Position numbers and translations under genes: made by a program. The notes below the pieces were generated by a model, which saw nothing but the letters and a program-made list of their open reading frames with translations, had not been told where the DNA came from and ran no database searches. A DNA stretch of 64,000 nucleotides from Hellea sp. (GTDB taxonomy: Bacteria; Pseudomonadota; Alphaproteobacteria; Caulobacterales; Maricaulaceae), in assembly GCA_014238285.1 (NCBI GenBank), contig JABABK010000004.1, positions 1 to 64,000 of the forward strand, read 5' to 3'. How positions within the stretch are numbered: the first letter of the stretch is position 1; each line of letters starts with the position of its first letter. Below are positions 6,681 through 15,024 of this stretch, piece after piece.

Positions 6681-9626
6681 ATGACACATAGTCAACTTAC
6701 TAAAGCGCTACTGCTTTCATCTGCGATGGTTATGACAACATCGCTTGCCAATGCTCAAACGCCGCCGGCTCAAGAAGACGAAATTATCGTCGTTGGTACG
6801 CAAATTAAAGGCTCGAATATCGCGGGCATCTTGCCGGTCACTTCATTAGGTGAAGCGGATATTGAATTAACAGGCGCCGTTAGTGGTGATGAGTTGTTAG
6901 CCGCAATTCCTCAGCTCGGTGATGTTACTTTCACAGAAACAAATTTCGGCGCCGGCGTTAATGACGCCCGCGGTGATGTCGGATCGGTTAATCTGCGCGG
7001 TGTCGGTGACGGTAATACGCTTGTGCTTCTAAATGGTCGACGCTTGGTGAACCACCCTGGAACCAAAGCCGTCAATCAAACGCCTGTTGTGACAGTCAAC
7101 TCAAACGCTATTCCGGTGACAGGTATTAAACGCCTCGAAGTTCTTAGAGATGGCGCTTCGGCTGTATATGGTACAGACGCTGTGGCCGGCGTGATTAATA
7201 CTGAGCTTGATGATGATTATGAAGGTCTGCAAGTTAAGCTGCAATACGGCACTTCAGAAGGCACGAGCCTTGATGAAACAAGCGGAACTGTAAAGTGGGG
7301 CAAAAATTTCAATGGCGGGAAAACAAACATCTCCATATTTGGTAATGTTATGTTGCGTAATGGCATGCCAGCAAGTGATCTTCGGAACTCTTCAACAGAA
7401 GATCTTCGTCCGTTCTTTGAAGGCACGATTTACGAGGGTGACACGCAGCTAAGAAATACCTCATCTGATTCACCTTGGGGGACTTTTCATGCGATAAGTA
7501 GCTCAACAATTCTTTCAGGAATTGGTGATGATGAGTTCCACGTTCAACCATCTACGACTTCCGGATGTCTTGCGCCCCTTCCAGGCGGAAACTGCGCTGA
7601 TAATGGCAATAGTGTCTCAACTGACTTACGTTTAAATCGTTCGGATTTCCGTGATATCGTCGGTGATACGGACCGATATAACATGTTCGCATTTGTGAAT
7701 CATGAACTCGGAAATAACATGGAGTTCTTTGGTGAAGCCTCTTACTATTATTCTGATTTTTCACGTCGCCGCGAAATGGCTCAACTCATCTCTAGCCAAA
7801 GAGAAAAACTCACTTTGCCTGGAACGGCCTTTTATAACCCATTTAATGTAGATCTCCGTATTGGCCGGTTCCGTCCTATTGATGTTGGTCAAAGAACAAC
7901 CAATGTTACGAATGATAGCTTCCGTCTTTTGGGTGGCCTACGGGGTGACTTAGGTAATTGGGACTGGGAAACGGCTTTCGTTCACACCGAGGCCCATACA
8001 GAAGATAAAACAAATCGTGTCAGTCTCTCTTTATTCCAGGATGCAATTTCACGCACTGATGCAACGGCTTATAATCCATTTGCAGTCGCTGACCCGAATA
8101 ATACCAATGTTGCATCCACCTTTAATAGTCAGGCGACAATCGATAGTTTTATGGTCGACGTGACAAGAGATTCCACCACCAAGCTTACCCTGGCGGATGC
8201 TAAATTCTCTAACCCAGCTGTATTTTCATTGCCAGCGGGTGATGTCGGAGCAGCTATTGGGGTTGAGTGGCGTCATGAATATTACCAAGATGATCGTGAT
8301 GATCGTCTAGATGGGACTATTCAGTTTACGGATGATGTAACAGGTGAAGTCATAATTTCTGATGTTATGGGCTCAAGCCCAACACCGGATACAACTGGTG
8401 ACCGCGATGTATTGGGAGCTTTCGTGGAGCTTGCAATCCCGCTAATCGGCCCTGATATGGATGTGCCATTTGCTCACTCATTTGATGTCCAGCTCGCGGC
8501 CCGCGCCGAAGATTATTCCGATGCTGGCAGTGTTTTAAAGCCTAAGGTCGCGGCGAGTTGGTTCCCTGTTAATGACAGGTTTCAGGTTCGTGGTTCTTAT
8601 TCTGAGGGGTTCCGAGCTCCAAACCTAGAGCAAATTAATGCGACGGCTATCCGCCGGGTTAACACGGGCCGCGAAGATTATATTCTTTGCCAAGTGCTTG
8701 CGGGCAATGATGTTAATTTTACCAGCGATGACGATTGTGACAATGTCGGAGTTGAAGGCGTTCGTAGCGGCGGCCCACAGTTAAAACCTGAATCGAATAA
8801 GAACTACGCTTTGGGCGCAACCTTTGAACCAACAGATTTCTTAACCCTCACGCTTGATTGGTGGAAAATTTCGCAAAGTGACTTGGTAGGATTATTCTCT
8901 GATCAAAATGAAATCCATCTTGATTATCTAAGGCGTCTTCAGGGCAGCTCTAATCCAAATGTTATCCGGGCTGCGCCAGATGCAGCGCTTGGTGATTTGT
9001 TTGCAGCGGCAGGCCTAAATCGTTCAGGAGCGGGTGAGATTATAGAGGTTAACCAGCAATTTAAAAATCTTGATGACCGACGAACCAAAGGATTGGACTT
9101 TGGCGCACACCTTGATTTTGATACTGATTTTGGCGAATTTAATATCAAGGCAAATGCTGCTCAAATCCGTGAGTTTTTCCAAACGCCGTCTGCGGAAGGC
9201 TTGGAGCTAATCGCAGCGGTTGAGGCTGGATTAATCAGCCCTCTGGTTGAGGTTTCTGGTCAGGATGATTTGATCAAACAAAATGGTAACCCTGAGTGGC
9301 GTTATACGGGATCTATTCGTTGGGACCAAGGTAATTGGGGCGCCAGCGTATACACTAAGTTTGTCGGCGGCGTCCATGATACGTCTGTCAACGGCTCGGG
9401 TTATGATTTCCTCGCAGTGCCATCCGTTAGAACTGTCAACATGAGTGTGGATTATGAATTCGATAATGAGAACTCATTCCTAGACCGTACTAAAATTAAG
9501 GTCGGTGTTCGCAATGTTGGCGATAAGAAGCCGCCAGTTGCAGATCAGTTCGCAAGTGGTTATTTCACTGGTCTTCATTCAAACCGTGGTCGTTACTGGT
9601 ACGCAAGCGTCCGTAAAAACTTCTAA
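6681..9626 (+). CDS. TonB-dependent outer-membrane receptor
   Basis: 981 residues from the ATG at 6681, which follows AGGGGAAATAAC; an upstream in-frame ATG at 6654 would spoil the signal peptide. The signal peptide ends ANA/Q near residue 26. A TonB-box-like DEIIVVG follows, then the plug domain with SVNLRGVGDGNTLVLLNGRR, and a barrel ending in the aromatic terminus of outer-membrane proteins (VRKNF). Receptors of this size in alphaproteobacteria often import peptides or other nutrients rather than siderophores. The following genes (D-amino-acid oxidoreductase, carboxypeptidase, acylase, symporter) suggest a peptide or acylated amino-acid substrate. No extracytoplasmic sigma/anti-sigma pair is adjacent; regulation is probably by the LysR gene just upstream. 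Confidence 0.9.
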   Translation: MTHSQLTKALLLSSAMVMTTSLANAQTPPAQEDEIIVVGTQIKGSNIAGILPVTSLGEADIELTGAVSGDELLAAIPQLGDVTFTETNFGAGVNDARGDVGSVNLRGVGDGNTLVLLNGRRLVNHPGTKAVNQTPVVTVNSNAIPVTGIKRLEVLRDGASAVYGTDAVAGVINTELDDDYEGLQVKLQYGTSEGTSLDETSGTVKWGKNFNGGKTNISIFGNVMLRNGMPASDLRNSSTEDLRPFFEGTIYEGDTQLRNTSSDSPWGTFHAISSSTILSGIGDDEFHVQPSTTSGCLAPLPGGNCADNGNSVSTDLRLNRSDFRDIVGDTDRYNMFAFVNHELGNNMEFFGEASYYYSDFSRRREMAQLISSQREKLTLPGTAFYNPFNVDLRIGRFRPIDVGQRTTNVTNDSFRLLGGLRGDLGNWDWETAFVHTEAHTEDKTNRVSLSLFQDAISRTDATAYNPFAVADPNNTNVASTFNSQATIDSFMVDVTRDSTTKLTLADAKFSNPAVFSLPAGDVGAAIGVEWRHEYYQDDRDDRLDGTIQFTDDVTGEVIISDVMGSSPTPDTTGDRDVLGAFVELAIPLIGPDMDVPFAHSFDVQLAARAEDYSDAGSVLKPKVAASWFPVNDRFQVRGSYSEGFRAPNLEQINATAIRRVNTGREDYILCQVLAGNDVNFTSDDDCDNVGVEGVRSGGPQLKPESNKNYALGATFEPTDFLTLTLDWWKISQSDLVGLFSDQNEIHLDYLRRLQGSSNPNVIRAAPDAALGDLFAAAGLNRSGAGEIIEVNQQFKNLDDRRTKGLDFGAHLDFDTDFGEFNIKANAAQIREFFQTPSAEGLELIAAVEAGLISPLVEVSGQDDLIKQNGNPEWRYTGSIRWDQGNWGASVYTKFVGGVHDTSVNGSGYDFLAVPSVRTVNMSVDYEFDNENSFLDRTKIKVGVRNVGDKKPPVADQFASGYFTGLHSNRGRYWYASVRKNF

Positions 9627-9640
9627 GTTATTCATTCTAT

Positions 9641-9670
9641 ATGGCGGGATATTCCCGCCATTATTTTATT
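9641..9670 (+). terminator. Intrinsic terminator after TonB receptor
   Basis: A perfect nine-base-pair stem, ATGGCGGGA pairing with TCCCGCCAT around a three-base loop, followed by a T-rich stretch. It lies 14 bases after the receptor stop. Read-through to the DadA-like gene at 9721 is possible, and attenuation here would let the receptor be expressed more highly than the enzymes. Confidence 0.75.
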
Positions 9671-9720
9671 TGACCCATTGGCAATGGGATTGGTTTTTGC
9701 ACCCTAAAACAGGGGTATTT

Positions 9721-10971
9721 ATGAAAATTTGTGTCCTTGGCGCAGGCGTGATTGGGGTCTCGACAGCTTATTTATTAGCGCGTTCAGGTCACCAAGTTAC
9801 AGTATTTGAACAAGCGGAAAATATAGCTTCTGGCGCAAGCCATGCCAATGGGGCGCAGCTGTCATATTCCTACATTGAGCCATTTGCCAGTCCCGGAACT
9901 TTAAAAGATATACCGTCTTATTTATTAGGCCGAGACCCTGCCGTAAAGTTTGGTATATCACTGAGCCCAGAATATTTGGGCTGGGGGTTAAAGTTTCTAC
10001 GGAATTGCACATCCAGCCGTTTTGAACAAAATCTAGCACAGCGCCTAAAGCTCGCCCTAGATTCCAAAAACGTTATGGACACCATTGAACAAGATTTCCC
10101 CAAAGGGGCGCTGCGAAAAACGGGGCAGGGTAAAATTGTTCTGATCGATAGTCATAAGAAGTTCAGCCAACTTCGCAAAAGTAACGAACAAAAAAGAAAT
10201 TTGGGACTCAACCTAATTCCATTAAGCCAAGAAGATTGCATAGCTAAAGAGCCGGCCCTTCAAAACTGGCAGGATGATTTTTCTGGCGGTATATATGCCC
10301 CTGAAGATGATGCCCTTGATACCATAACCTATTGCTCGGTTCTAAAAACAGCCGCAGAAAAAGACTTTGGGGCCGAGTTTATATTTGGGGCTAAAGTCGA
10401 TGACTTCGTCGTTGAAGATAATGCTGTGACCGAGGTTTGTGTGGCCGATCAGTCATTTGGATTTGATGCCGTCATATCCTGTTTGGGCAATGGCACGAAT
10501 AAGGCGCTAAAACCTATCGGGATCAAACTTCCGATTTATCCGATGCAGGGCTATAGTGTGACATTACCAGCCACAGAGCATGCCCCGAAAGCCAGTATTA
10601 CGGATCTAAAGAACAAAATTGTATTCGCTAATCTTGGTGACCGCATTAGAATTGCTGGCTTCATGGATGCTAATCAACCAACCCGTAAAACCGATAGCCG
10701 TAGCCGCGAATTATTAGAACTTGCGCAGCGCCTTTGGCCGGATATTGCAGATTACCAGGCCAAGCCAAATTTTTGGACAGGATACAGGCCGATGATGCCA
10801 TCCGGCGTGCCGATTATTGGGCAAACCAAAATCAAAGGCTTGTATCTCAATGCAGGTCATGGCTCATTGGGCTATACATTTGCGCTGGGTAGCGCGCAAC
10901 GTATTGTCGAGCAAGTTGGCGGCGCAAATTTTGCCGCAAACCCGGGGAAACGAAAGACTAATTATGCGTAG
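9721..10971 (+). CDS. dadA: D-amino acid dehydrogenase-like FAD oxidoreductase (DadA family)
   Basis: 416 residues from the ATG at 9721; the longer open frame upstream overlaps the previous gene and is not needed. The N-terminal dinucleotide fold is ICVLGAGVIGVSTAYLLA followed by VTVFE, the signature of the DAO superfamily. The length matches DadA (about 430). FWTGYRPMMPSGVPIIG near the C-terminus and GHGSLGYTFALGSA are typical DadA motifs. The family oxidises D-amino acids to 2-oxo acids via imines and passes electrons to the respiratory chain. The gene overlaps the start of the M14 peptidase by eight bases, so they form one operon. The downstream D-aminoacylase and RidA homologue fit a D-amino-acid degradation route. 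The exact substrate is unknown. Confidence 0.8.
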   Translation: MKICVLGAGVIGVSTAYLLARSGHQVTVFEQAENIASGASHANGAQLSYSYIEPFASPGTLKDIPSYLLGRDPAVKFGISLSPEYLGWGLKFLRNCTSSRFEQNLAQRLKLALDSKNVMDTIEQDFPKGALRKTGQGKIVLIDSHKKFSQLRKSNEQKRNLGLNLIPLSQEDCIAKEPALQNWQDDFSGGIYAPEDDALDTITYCSVLKTAAEKDFGAEFIFGAKVDDFVVEDNAVTEVCVADQSFGFDAVISCLGNGTNKALKPIGIKLPIYPMQGYSVTLPATEHAPKASITDLKNKIVFANLGDRIRIAGFMDANQPTRKTDSRSRELLELAQRLWPDIADYQAKPNFWTGYRPMMPSGVPIIGQTKIKGLYLNAGHGSLGYTFALGSAQRIVEQVGGANFAANPGKRKTNYA

Positions 10972-12175
10972 ATACATTAGACAGTTATTCGGTGTTTTAA
11001 TAGTAATGATCGCAACGGGATGCGCGACGACCACAGCGACAAAACCATCCGAAAACGTATTGTCAGTGGCACTGGGAAATCCGGTGTGCGCGACCACGAA
11101 AGCTGATATTTATACAGAATATCCGACAGCAAATATATCATCTTGCGAAGCTCTTAGTGACGGCCGCTTTAAAATAATGTTAGAGCCGGAAAATACCCCG
11201 ATTAATAATAGCCCGTGGTATGGATTTTACATCAAACCTAAACAAGAGGGGCGTGTCAGAGTCACTCTTAAATATCGCGGTGGTACCCACCGTTATCCGG
11301 CCAAGCTTAGTTCTGATGGACGGAAGTGGACTGTCATAAACCCACGTGATGTCATTAAGAAAGCGGACGATGAAATTGAACTATCATTGGATTTAAAACA
11401 ACAAGGTTTGTTTGTTTCGGCGCAAGAAATATTATCAACTGCCGCCCACGAGGCTTGGATAGCCAAGGCTGCGAAACTGCCGTTTTTGTCCATGTCCAGT
11501 ATTGGGGCATCTTTAGACGGACGCGCAATCCAAAAACTAGATACGAATTCAGGTGACAAGCCTTATGTTATTTTAGTGGGGCGTCAGCATCCACCTGAAC
11601 TCACGGGCGCGCTGGCAATGATGCCGTTCATGGATACTGTATTTGGAGATACGGCGCTGGCTGGGAATTTCCGTGAGCAGTTTAATGTGATTGCCGTTCC
11701 CTTGATGAACCCTGACGGGGTTGATGCAGGCCATTGGCGCAGTAATAAAAATGGGCAAGATTTGAACCGGGATTGGGGTCCGTTTGCGCAGCCAGAAACC
11801 AACGCCATAAAATCTATGCTGGATGAACTCGAAGCGCGCGGACAGTCTGTGGCGTTTTTCCTCGACTTTCATTCAACCAGCCGAAATCTTCTATATACCC
11901 AAACCGATGATGAACCAACGAGCCCACCTAAGTTTGCACGGGATTGGCTAAAGCTAGTCGATGATAGATTAGATGATACGGTCTATGCATTTACTCGCGA
12001 GCCGAGCCCAAATTCAGATCGACCAACGTCTAAAAATTATATGTATGATCGCTATGGTATCTCGGCGATCACATACGAAGTTGGCGATCATACAAATCGT
12101 AAGGCTATCTCTGATGCGGCGAAAGTCTTTGCCGAAGAGATGATGCGTTTGCTCATGAAATATCAGGATCAATAA
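10964..12175 (+). CDS. M14-family zinc carboxypeptidase, lipoprotein
   Basis: 403 residues from ATG 10964, eight bases inside the previous gene. The N-terminus is a lipoprotein signal with lipobox IATGC near residue 20. A beta-rich N-terminal domain (about 40-165) precedes the M14 catalytic domain. Expected catalytic features are present: zinc ligands His209 and Glu212 in HPPE, NRDW with Arg269 for carboxylate binding, zinc ligand His303 in DFHS, and general base Glu372 in TYEVGD. It is therefore predicted to be an active enzyme trimming C-terminal residues from peptides in the periplasm or at the membrane face. Its place between a D-amino-acid oxidoreductase and a D-aminoacylase suggests unusual peptides such as cell-wall or gamma-linked ones, but that is inference. 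Confidence 0.85.
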   Translation: MRRYIRQLFGVLIVMIATGCATTTATKPSENVLSVALGNPVCATTKADIYTEYPTANISSCEALSDGRFKIMLEPENTPINNSPWYGFYIKPKQEGRVRVTLKYRGGTHRYPAKLSSDGRKWTVINPRDVIKKADDEIELSLDLKQQGLFVSAQEILSTAAHEAWIAKAAKLPFLSMSSIGASLDGRAIQKLDTNSGDKPYVILVGRQHPPELTGALAMMPFMDTVFGDTALAGNFREQFNVIAVPLMNPDGVDAGHWRSNKNGQDLNRDWGPFAQPETNAIKSMLDELEARGQSVAFFLDFHSTSRNLLYTQTDDEPTSPPKFARDWLKLVDDRLDDTVYAFTREPSPNSDRPTSKNYMYDRYGISAITYEVGDHTNRKAISDAAKVFAEEMMRLLMKYQDQ

Positions 12176-12176
12176 G

Positions 12177-13745
12177 GTGAAATTACCCCTTAAATCATTG
12201 GCGATCTTGCTAGGCTCATTGCCTTTGGTGAGCTGCGCAAAAACTATTGAAGCCGATTATCATATTACAGGCGGCATGGTTTATATCGGTGACCAATCCG
12301 GCGCTATCGATGCTGATGTCGCCATTCGCGGTGATCAAATTATCCTAGTTGATACGGCCATTAAAAATATATCCGCAGGCGAAGTTATCGACGCCTCGGG
12401 CATGATTGTCGCGCCGGGTTTTATCGATCCTCATACCCATAGTTATGAAAACCTTGTCAGCGAAGATGATGCTAAACGCCGCAATGATAATTACAGATTT
12501 CAGGGCGTCACGACAGTTTTTAACGGCAATGACGGTTTTGGAACGCCCGATATTGCTGAGCAAATAGCCTCGCTTGAAGCCGATGGAATTGGAACAAATA
12601 CGGCTTTATTCATCGGTCACGGCGCGACCCGAAAACAGGTTATGGGCCTAGCAGACAGGCCGCCTAATCCGAACGAACTATCTGCCATGAAGGCGCTTGT
12701 GGATACAGCCATGAAAAATGGCGCGCTGGGCCTATCGACAGGCTTGTTCTATGCGCCGGGCAGTTTTTCCAACACCTATGAAGTTATACAGTTGGCCAAA
12801 TCAGCAGCGGCTCATGGCGGTGTCTATGACAGCCATATCCGGGATGAAAGCACTTATAATATTGGGTTGGAAGCGGCCATTGATGAAGTCATAGAGATTG
12901 GTGAGAAAGCGAATATTCCGGTCCATATCGCGCATATCAAAGCGCTAGGCGTTGATGTTTGGGGCAAAAGCAAACCGATCATCGAAAATGTCAATGCAGC
13001 CCGCGCTAGAGGCGTCAGGGTGACGGCTGATCAATATCCGTGGCCAGCATCTGGCACGCGGATATCGAACGCGCTTTTACCAAGATGGGTCAAAGCGGGC
13101 AGTGAAAAAGAATATATGGCGCGGCTTGAAGATGAAGGCCAACTGCCTAAGATTAAAATTGAAACGGCCGAAAACATCAGACGCCGCGGCGGACCTAAAG
13201 CGGTTCTGATTACACAGGACAAATTCGATTGGGTTGGCAAGACGCTCGATATTATTGCGGCGGAAAACAACCTGACACCCGTTGATATGGCTATCGAGAT
13301 CGCCAAGCTCGGGGATGCCAAAATTGCTTCATTTAATATGAATGAAGACGACATCAAAGCATTCATGGTTCAGGACTGGGTCATGACGAGCTCTGATGGC
13401 AGTTCTGGACATCCCAGAAAATATGCCAGCTTTCCGCGCAAATATGAAACCTATGTCAAAGGTCAATCGATTATGCCTGTGGAAGCATTTATATATCGTA
13501 GCAGCGGATTAGTGGCAGAGACATTTGGCCTTTGTGATCGAGGCTTTTTAAAGGCGGGCTATAAGGCTGACATCGCCATTATAGACCCGGATAGTTTTAC
13601 GGCTGAGGCAGACTTTCAATCACCAGAAAAGCTATCAAAAGGGGTTATGTATTTATTCGTCAACGGACAAGCCGTGGTCAAAGAAGGCAAATCATTGGCC
13701 AGTTTGCCTGGGCGGGTGTTGAAGCCTTGCCAAGCGGATAAATAA
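12177..13745 (+). CDS. N-acyl-D-amino-acid deacylase (D-aminoacylase), lipoprotein
   Basis: 522 residues from a GTG at 12177, one base after the previous stop. The signal ends in lipobox LVSC at about residue 21. This is an amidohydrolase-superfamily enzyme: the metal-binding motif DPHTHSY follows IDASGMIVAPGFI, later His residues lie in DSHIRDES and HIAHIKALG, and GSSGHPRKYASF with a C-terminal ADIAIIDP segment is typical of D-aminoacylase/D-glutamate deacylase family members. It hydrolyses N-acyl-D-amino acids to free D-amino acids, which the DadA-like enzyme could oxidise. Most family members are cytoplasmic or soluble; a lipoprotein form implies periplasmic action before uptake. Chain specificity cannot be read. 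Confidence 0.85.
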   Translation: MKLPLKSLAILLGSLPLVSCAKTIEADYHITGGMVYIGDQSGAIDADVAIRGDQIILVDTAIKNISAGEVIDASGMIVAPGFIDPHTHSYENLVSEDDAKRRNDNYRFQGVTTVFNGNDGFGTPDIAEQIASLEADGIGTNTALFIGHGATRKQVMGLADRPPNPNELSAMKALVDTAMKNGALGLSTGLFYAPGSFSNTYEVIQLAKSAAAHGGVYDSHIRDESTYNIGLEAAIDEVIEIGEKANIPVHIAHIKALGVDVWGKSKPIIENVNAARARGVRVTADQYPWPASGTRISNALLPRWVKAGSEKEYMARLEDEGQLPKIKIETAENIRRRGGPKAVLITQDKFDWVGKTLDIIAAENNLTPVDMAIEIAKLGDAKIASFNMNEDDIKAFMVQDWVMTSSDGSSGHPRKYASFPRKYETYVKGQSIMPVEAFIYRSSGLVAETFGLCDRGFLKAGYKADIAIIDPDSFTAEADFQSPEKLSKGVMYLFVNGQAVVKEGKSLASLPGRVLKPCQADK

Positions 13746-13779
13746 GAGCGGATAAGCCAAAGAGTAAAGGCGAGGGATT

Positions 13780-15024
13780 ATGTTAAACAAGTTAATTACA
13801 CTAGGACTCATTCTGGGATTGATGGTTGGTCTTGGCGCCTCCATGACAGAAAACTCTGTTCTGCAAGCCATTGCGCATGGATCTGCGCCTCTTGGTAAGA
13901 TCTTTATCAATGCCATCAAAATGGTGGTTATCCCCTTGGTTGTTGCGGTTATCTTTTCCAGTATTGCTCGCCTCGGGGATCCCGGAAAGCTCGGAAAAAT
14001 TGGCGGCATGACGCTCGCCTTTTATTGGATCACGCTAATTCCGGCCATTGTTATCGGCATGGGCGTGATGACGATTGGTTTACGGTTTGCACCAGAAATT
14101 AAGGCGCCTGAAGACACCTCCGCGAGTATTCCAGAGCTGCAAGGCATTATGGATTTTATCGTCAGCCTTGTTCCGCCCAACCCATTTGCAGCTGCGGCTG
14201 ATGGCGCACTTTTACCGCTCATCGTATTCACGGCCTTACTAGCCGCCGCCACCGGAACTCTAGCTTTTGAAAAACGCGAACGGCTCATCACGGCTGCCGA
14301 AGATCTGGGCGACGCTCTAATTAAACTTGTTTGGTGGATATTATATACGGCGCCGATCGGAATCTTTGGTTTGATTGCGCCGGCAACCGCGCAAATGGGT
14401 TGGGGGCTTTTGCAAAGCTTGGCGATCTTTATCATCTGTGTCTTGATTGGCCTTATTATTTTAATGTTGGTTTTATTTTTTCCTGTTTTGTTTTTCGTGG
14501 GAAAAATTAATCCCGCCAAATTTATCAAAAGTACACTCGGCGCAATTTCTGTCGCCTTTTCGACGACCAGTACGGCTGCCGCTATTCCCGTTTCCCTCGA
14601 AGAAACAACCAATAATCTAGGCGTTTCCAATACGGTTGCGGATCTATTGATACCGCTGGGGGCGTCGCTTTATCGTCCAGGGAGCGCGCTGTTCCAAGGG
14701 GCTGCCGTAGTGTTTCTCGCCTATATATTTGATGTAGAGATCGCAATTGGAGCGGCAGGCGCTATTATCTTTGCGACCTTCCTTGTGTCACTGACCGTAG
14801 CGCCTGTTCCGTCATCAAGCGTTGTCACCATGGCGCCGGCTCTGCAAGCTATAGGCGTCCCCGTGACTGGCCTGGCCTTTATCTTGGGCATAGACCGCAT
14901 ACCAGATATGATGCGGACCTGCGTTAATGTCATGGGGCAGATCACAACGGCTGTGATCATCGATAAAACGGCCAAACTTCCGGATGATCAACAAACCACT
15001 GGCACGGAAAATGAAAATGCGTAG
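13780..15024 (+). CDS. DAACS-family (dicarboxylate/amino acid:cation) symporter with altered Na+ motifs
   Basis: 414 residues and eight predicted helices with two re-entrant hairpins, the fold of GltP/GltPh. The serine-rich hairpin is present as FSTTSTAAAIP. In helix 7 the usual NMDGT sodium motif is replaced by YRPGS (in PLGASLYRPGSALF). In helix 8 the substrate-side Arg and the Asn are kept (MRTCVNV), but the Asp that normally follows in VNVTGD is Gln (VNVMGQ). Conservation of Arg argues for an acidic side chain on the substrate. Loss of two sodium-coordinating groups suggests altered coupling. It lies behind the D-aminoacylase, so import of the freed amino acid (for example D- or L-glutamate) is the likely job. 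Confidence 0.8.
   Translation: MLNKLITLGLILGLMVGLGASMTENSVLQAIAHGSAPLGKIFINAIKMVVIPLVVAVIFSSIARLGDPGKLGKIGGMTLAFYWITLIPAIVIGMGVMTIGLRFAPEIKAPEDTSASIPELQGIMDFIVSLVPPNPFAAAADGALLPLIVFTALLAAATGTLAFEKRERLITAAEDLGDALIKLVWWILYTAPIGIFGLIAPATAQMGWGLLQSLAIFIICVLIGLIILMLVLFFPVLFFVGKINPAKFIKSTLGAISVAFSTTSTAAAIPVSLEETTNNLGVSNTVADLLIPLGASLYRPGSALFQGAAVVFLAYIFDVEIAIGAAGAIIFATFLVSLTVAPVPSSSVVTMAPALQAIGVPVTGLAFILGIDRIPDMMRTCVNVMGQITTAVIIDKTAKLPDDQQTTGTENENA

Noticed and set aside
6681..9626. TonB receptor as the uptake partner of the lasso peptide
   Set aside because: A LysR gene and a terminator separate it from the lasso locus, and it leads directly into D-amino-acid genes. No lasso isopeptidase is present. 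The idea is possible but unsupported.
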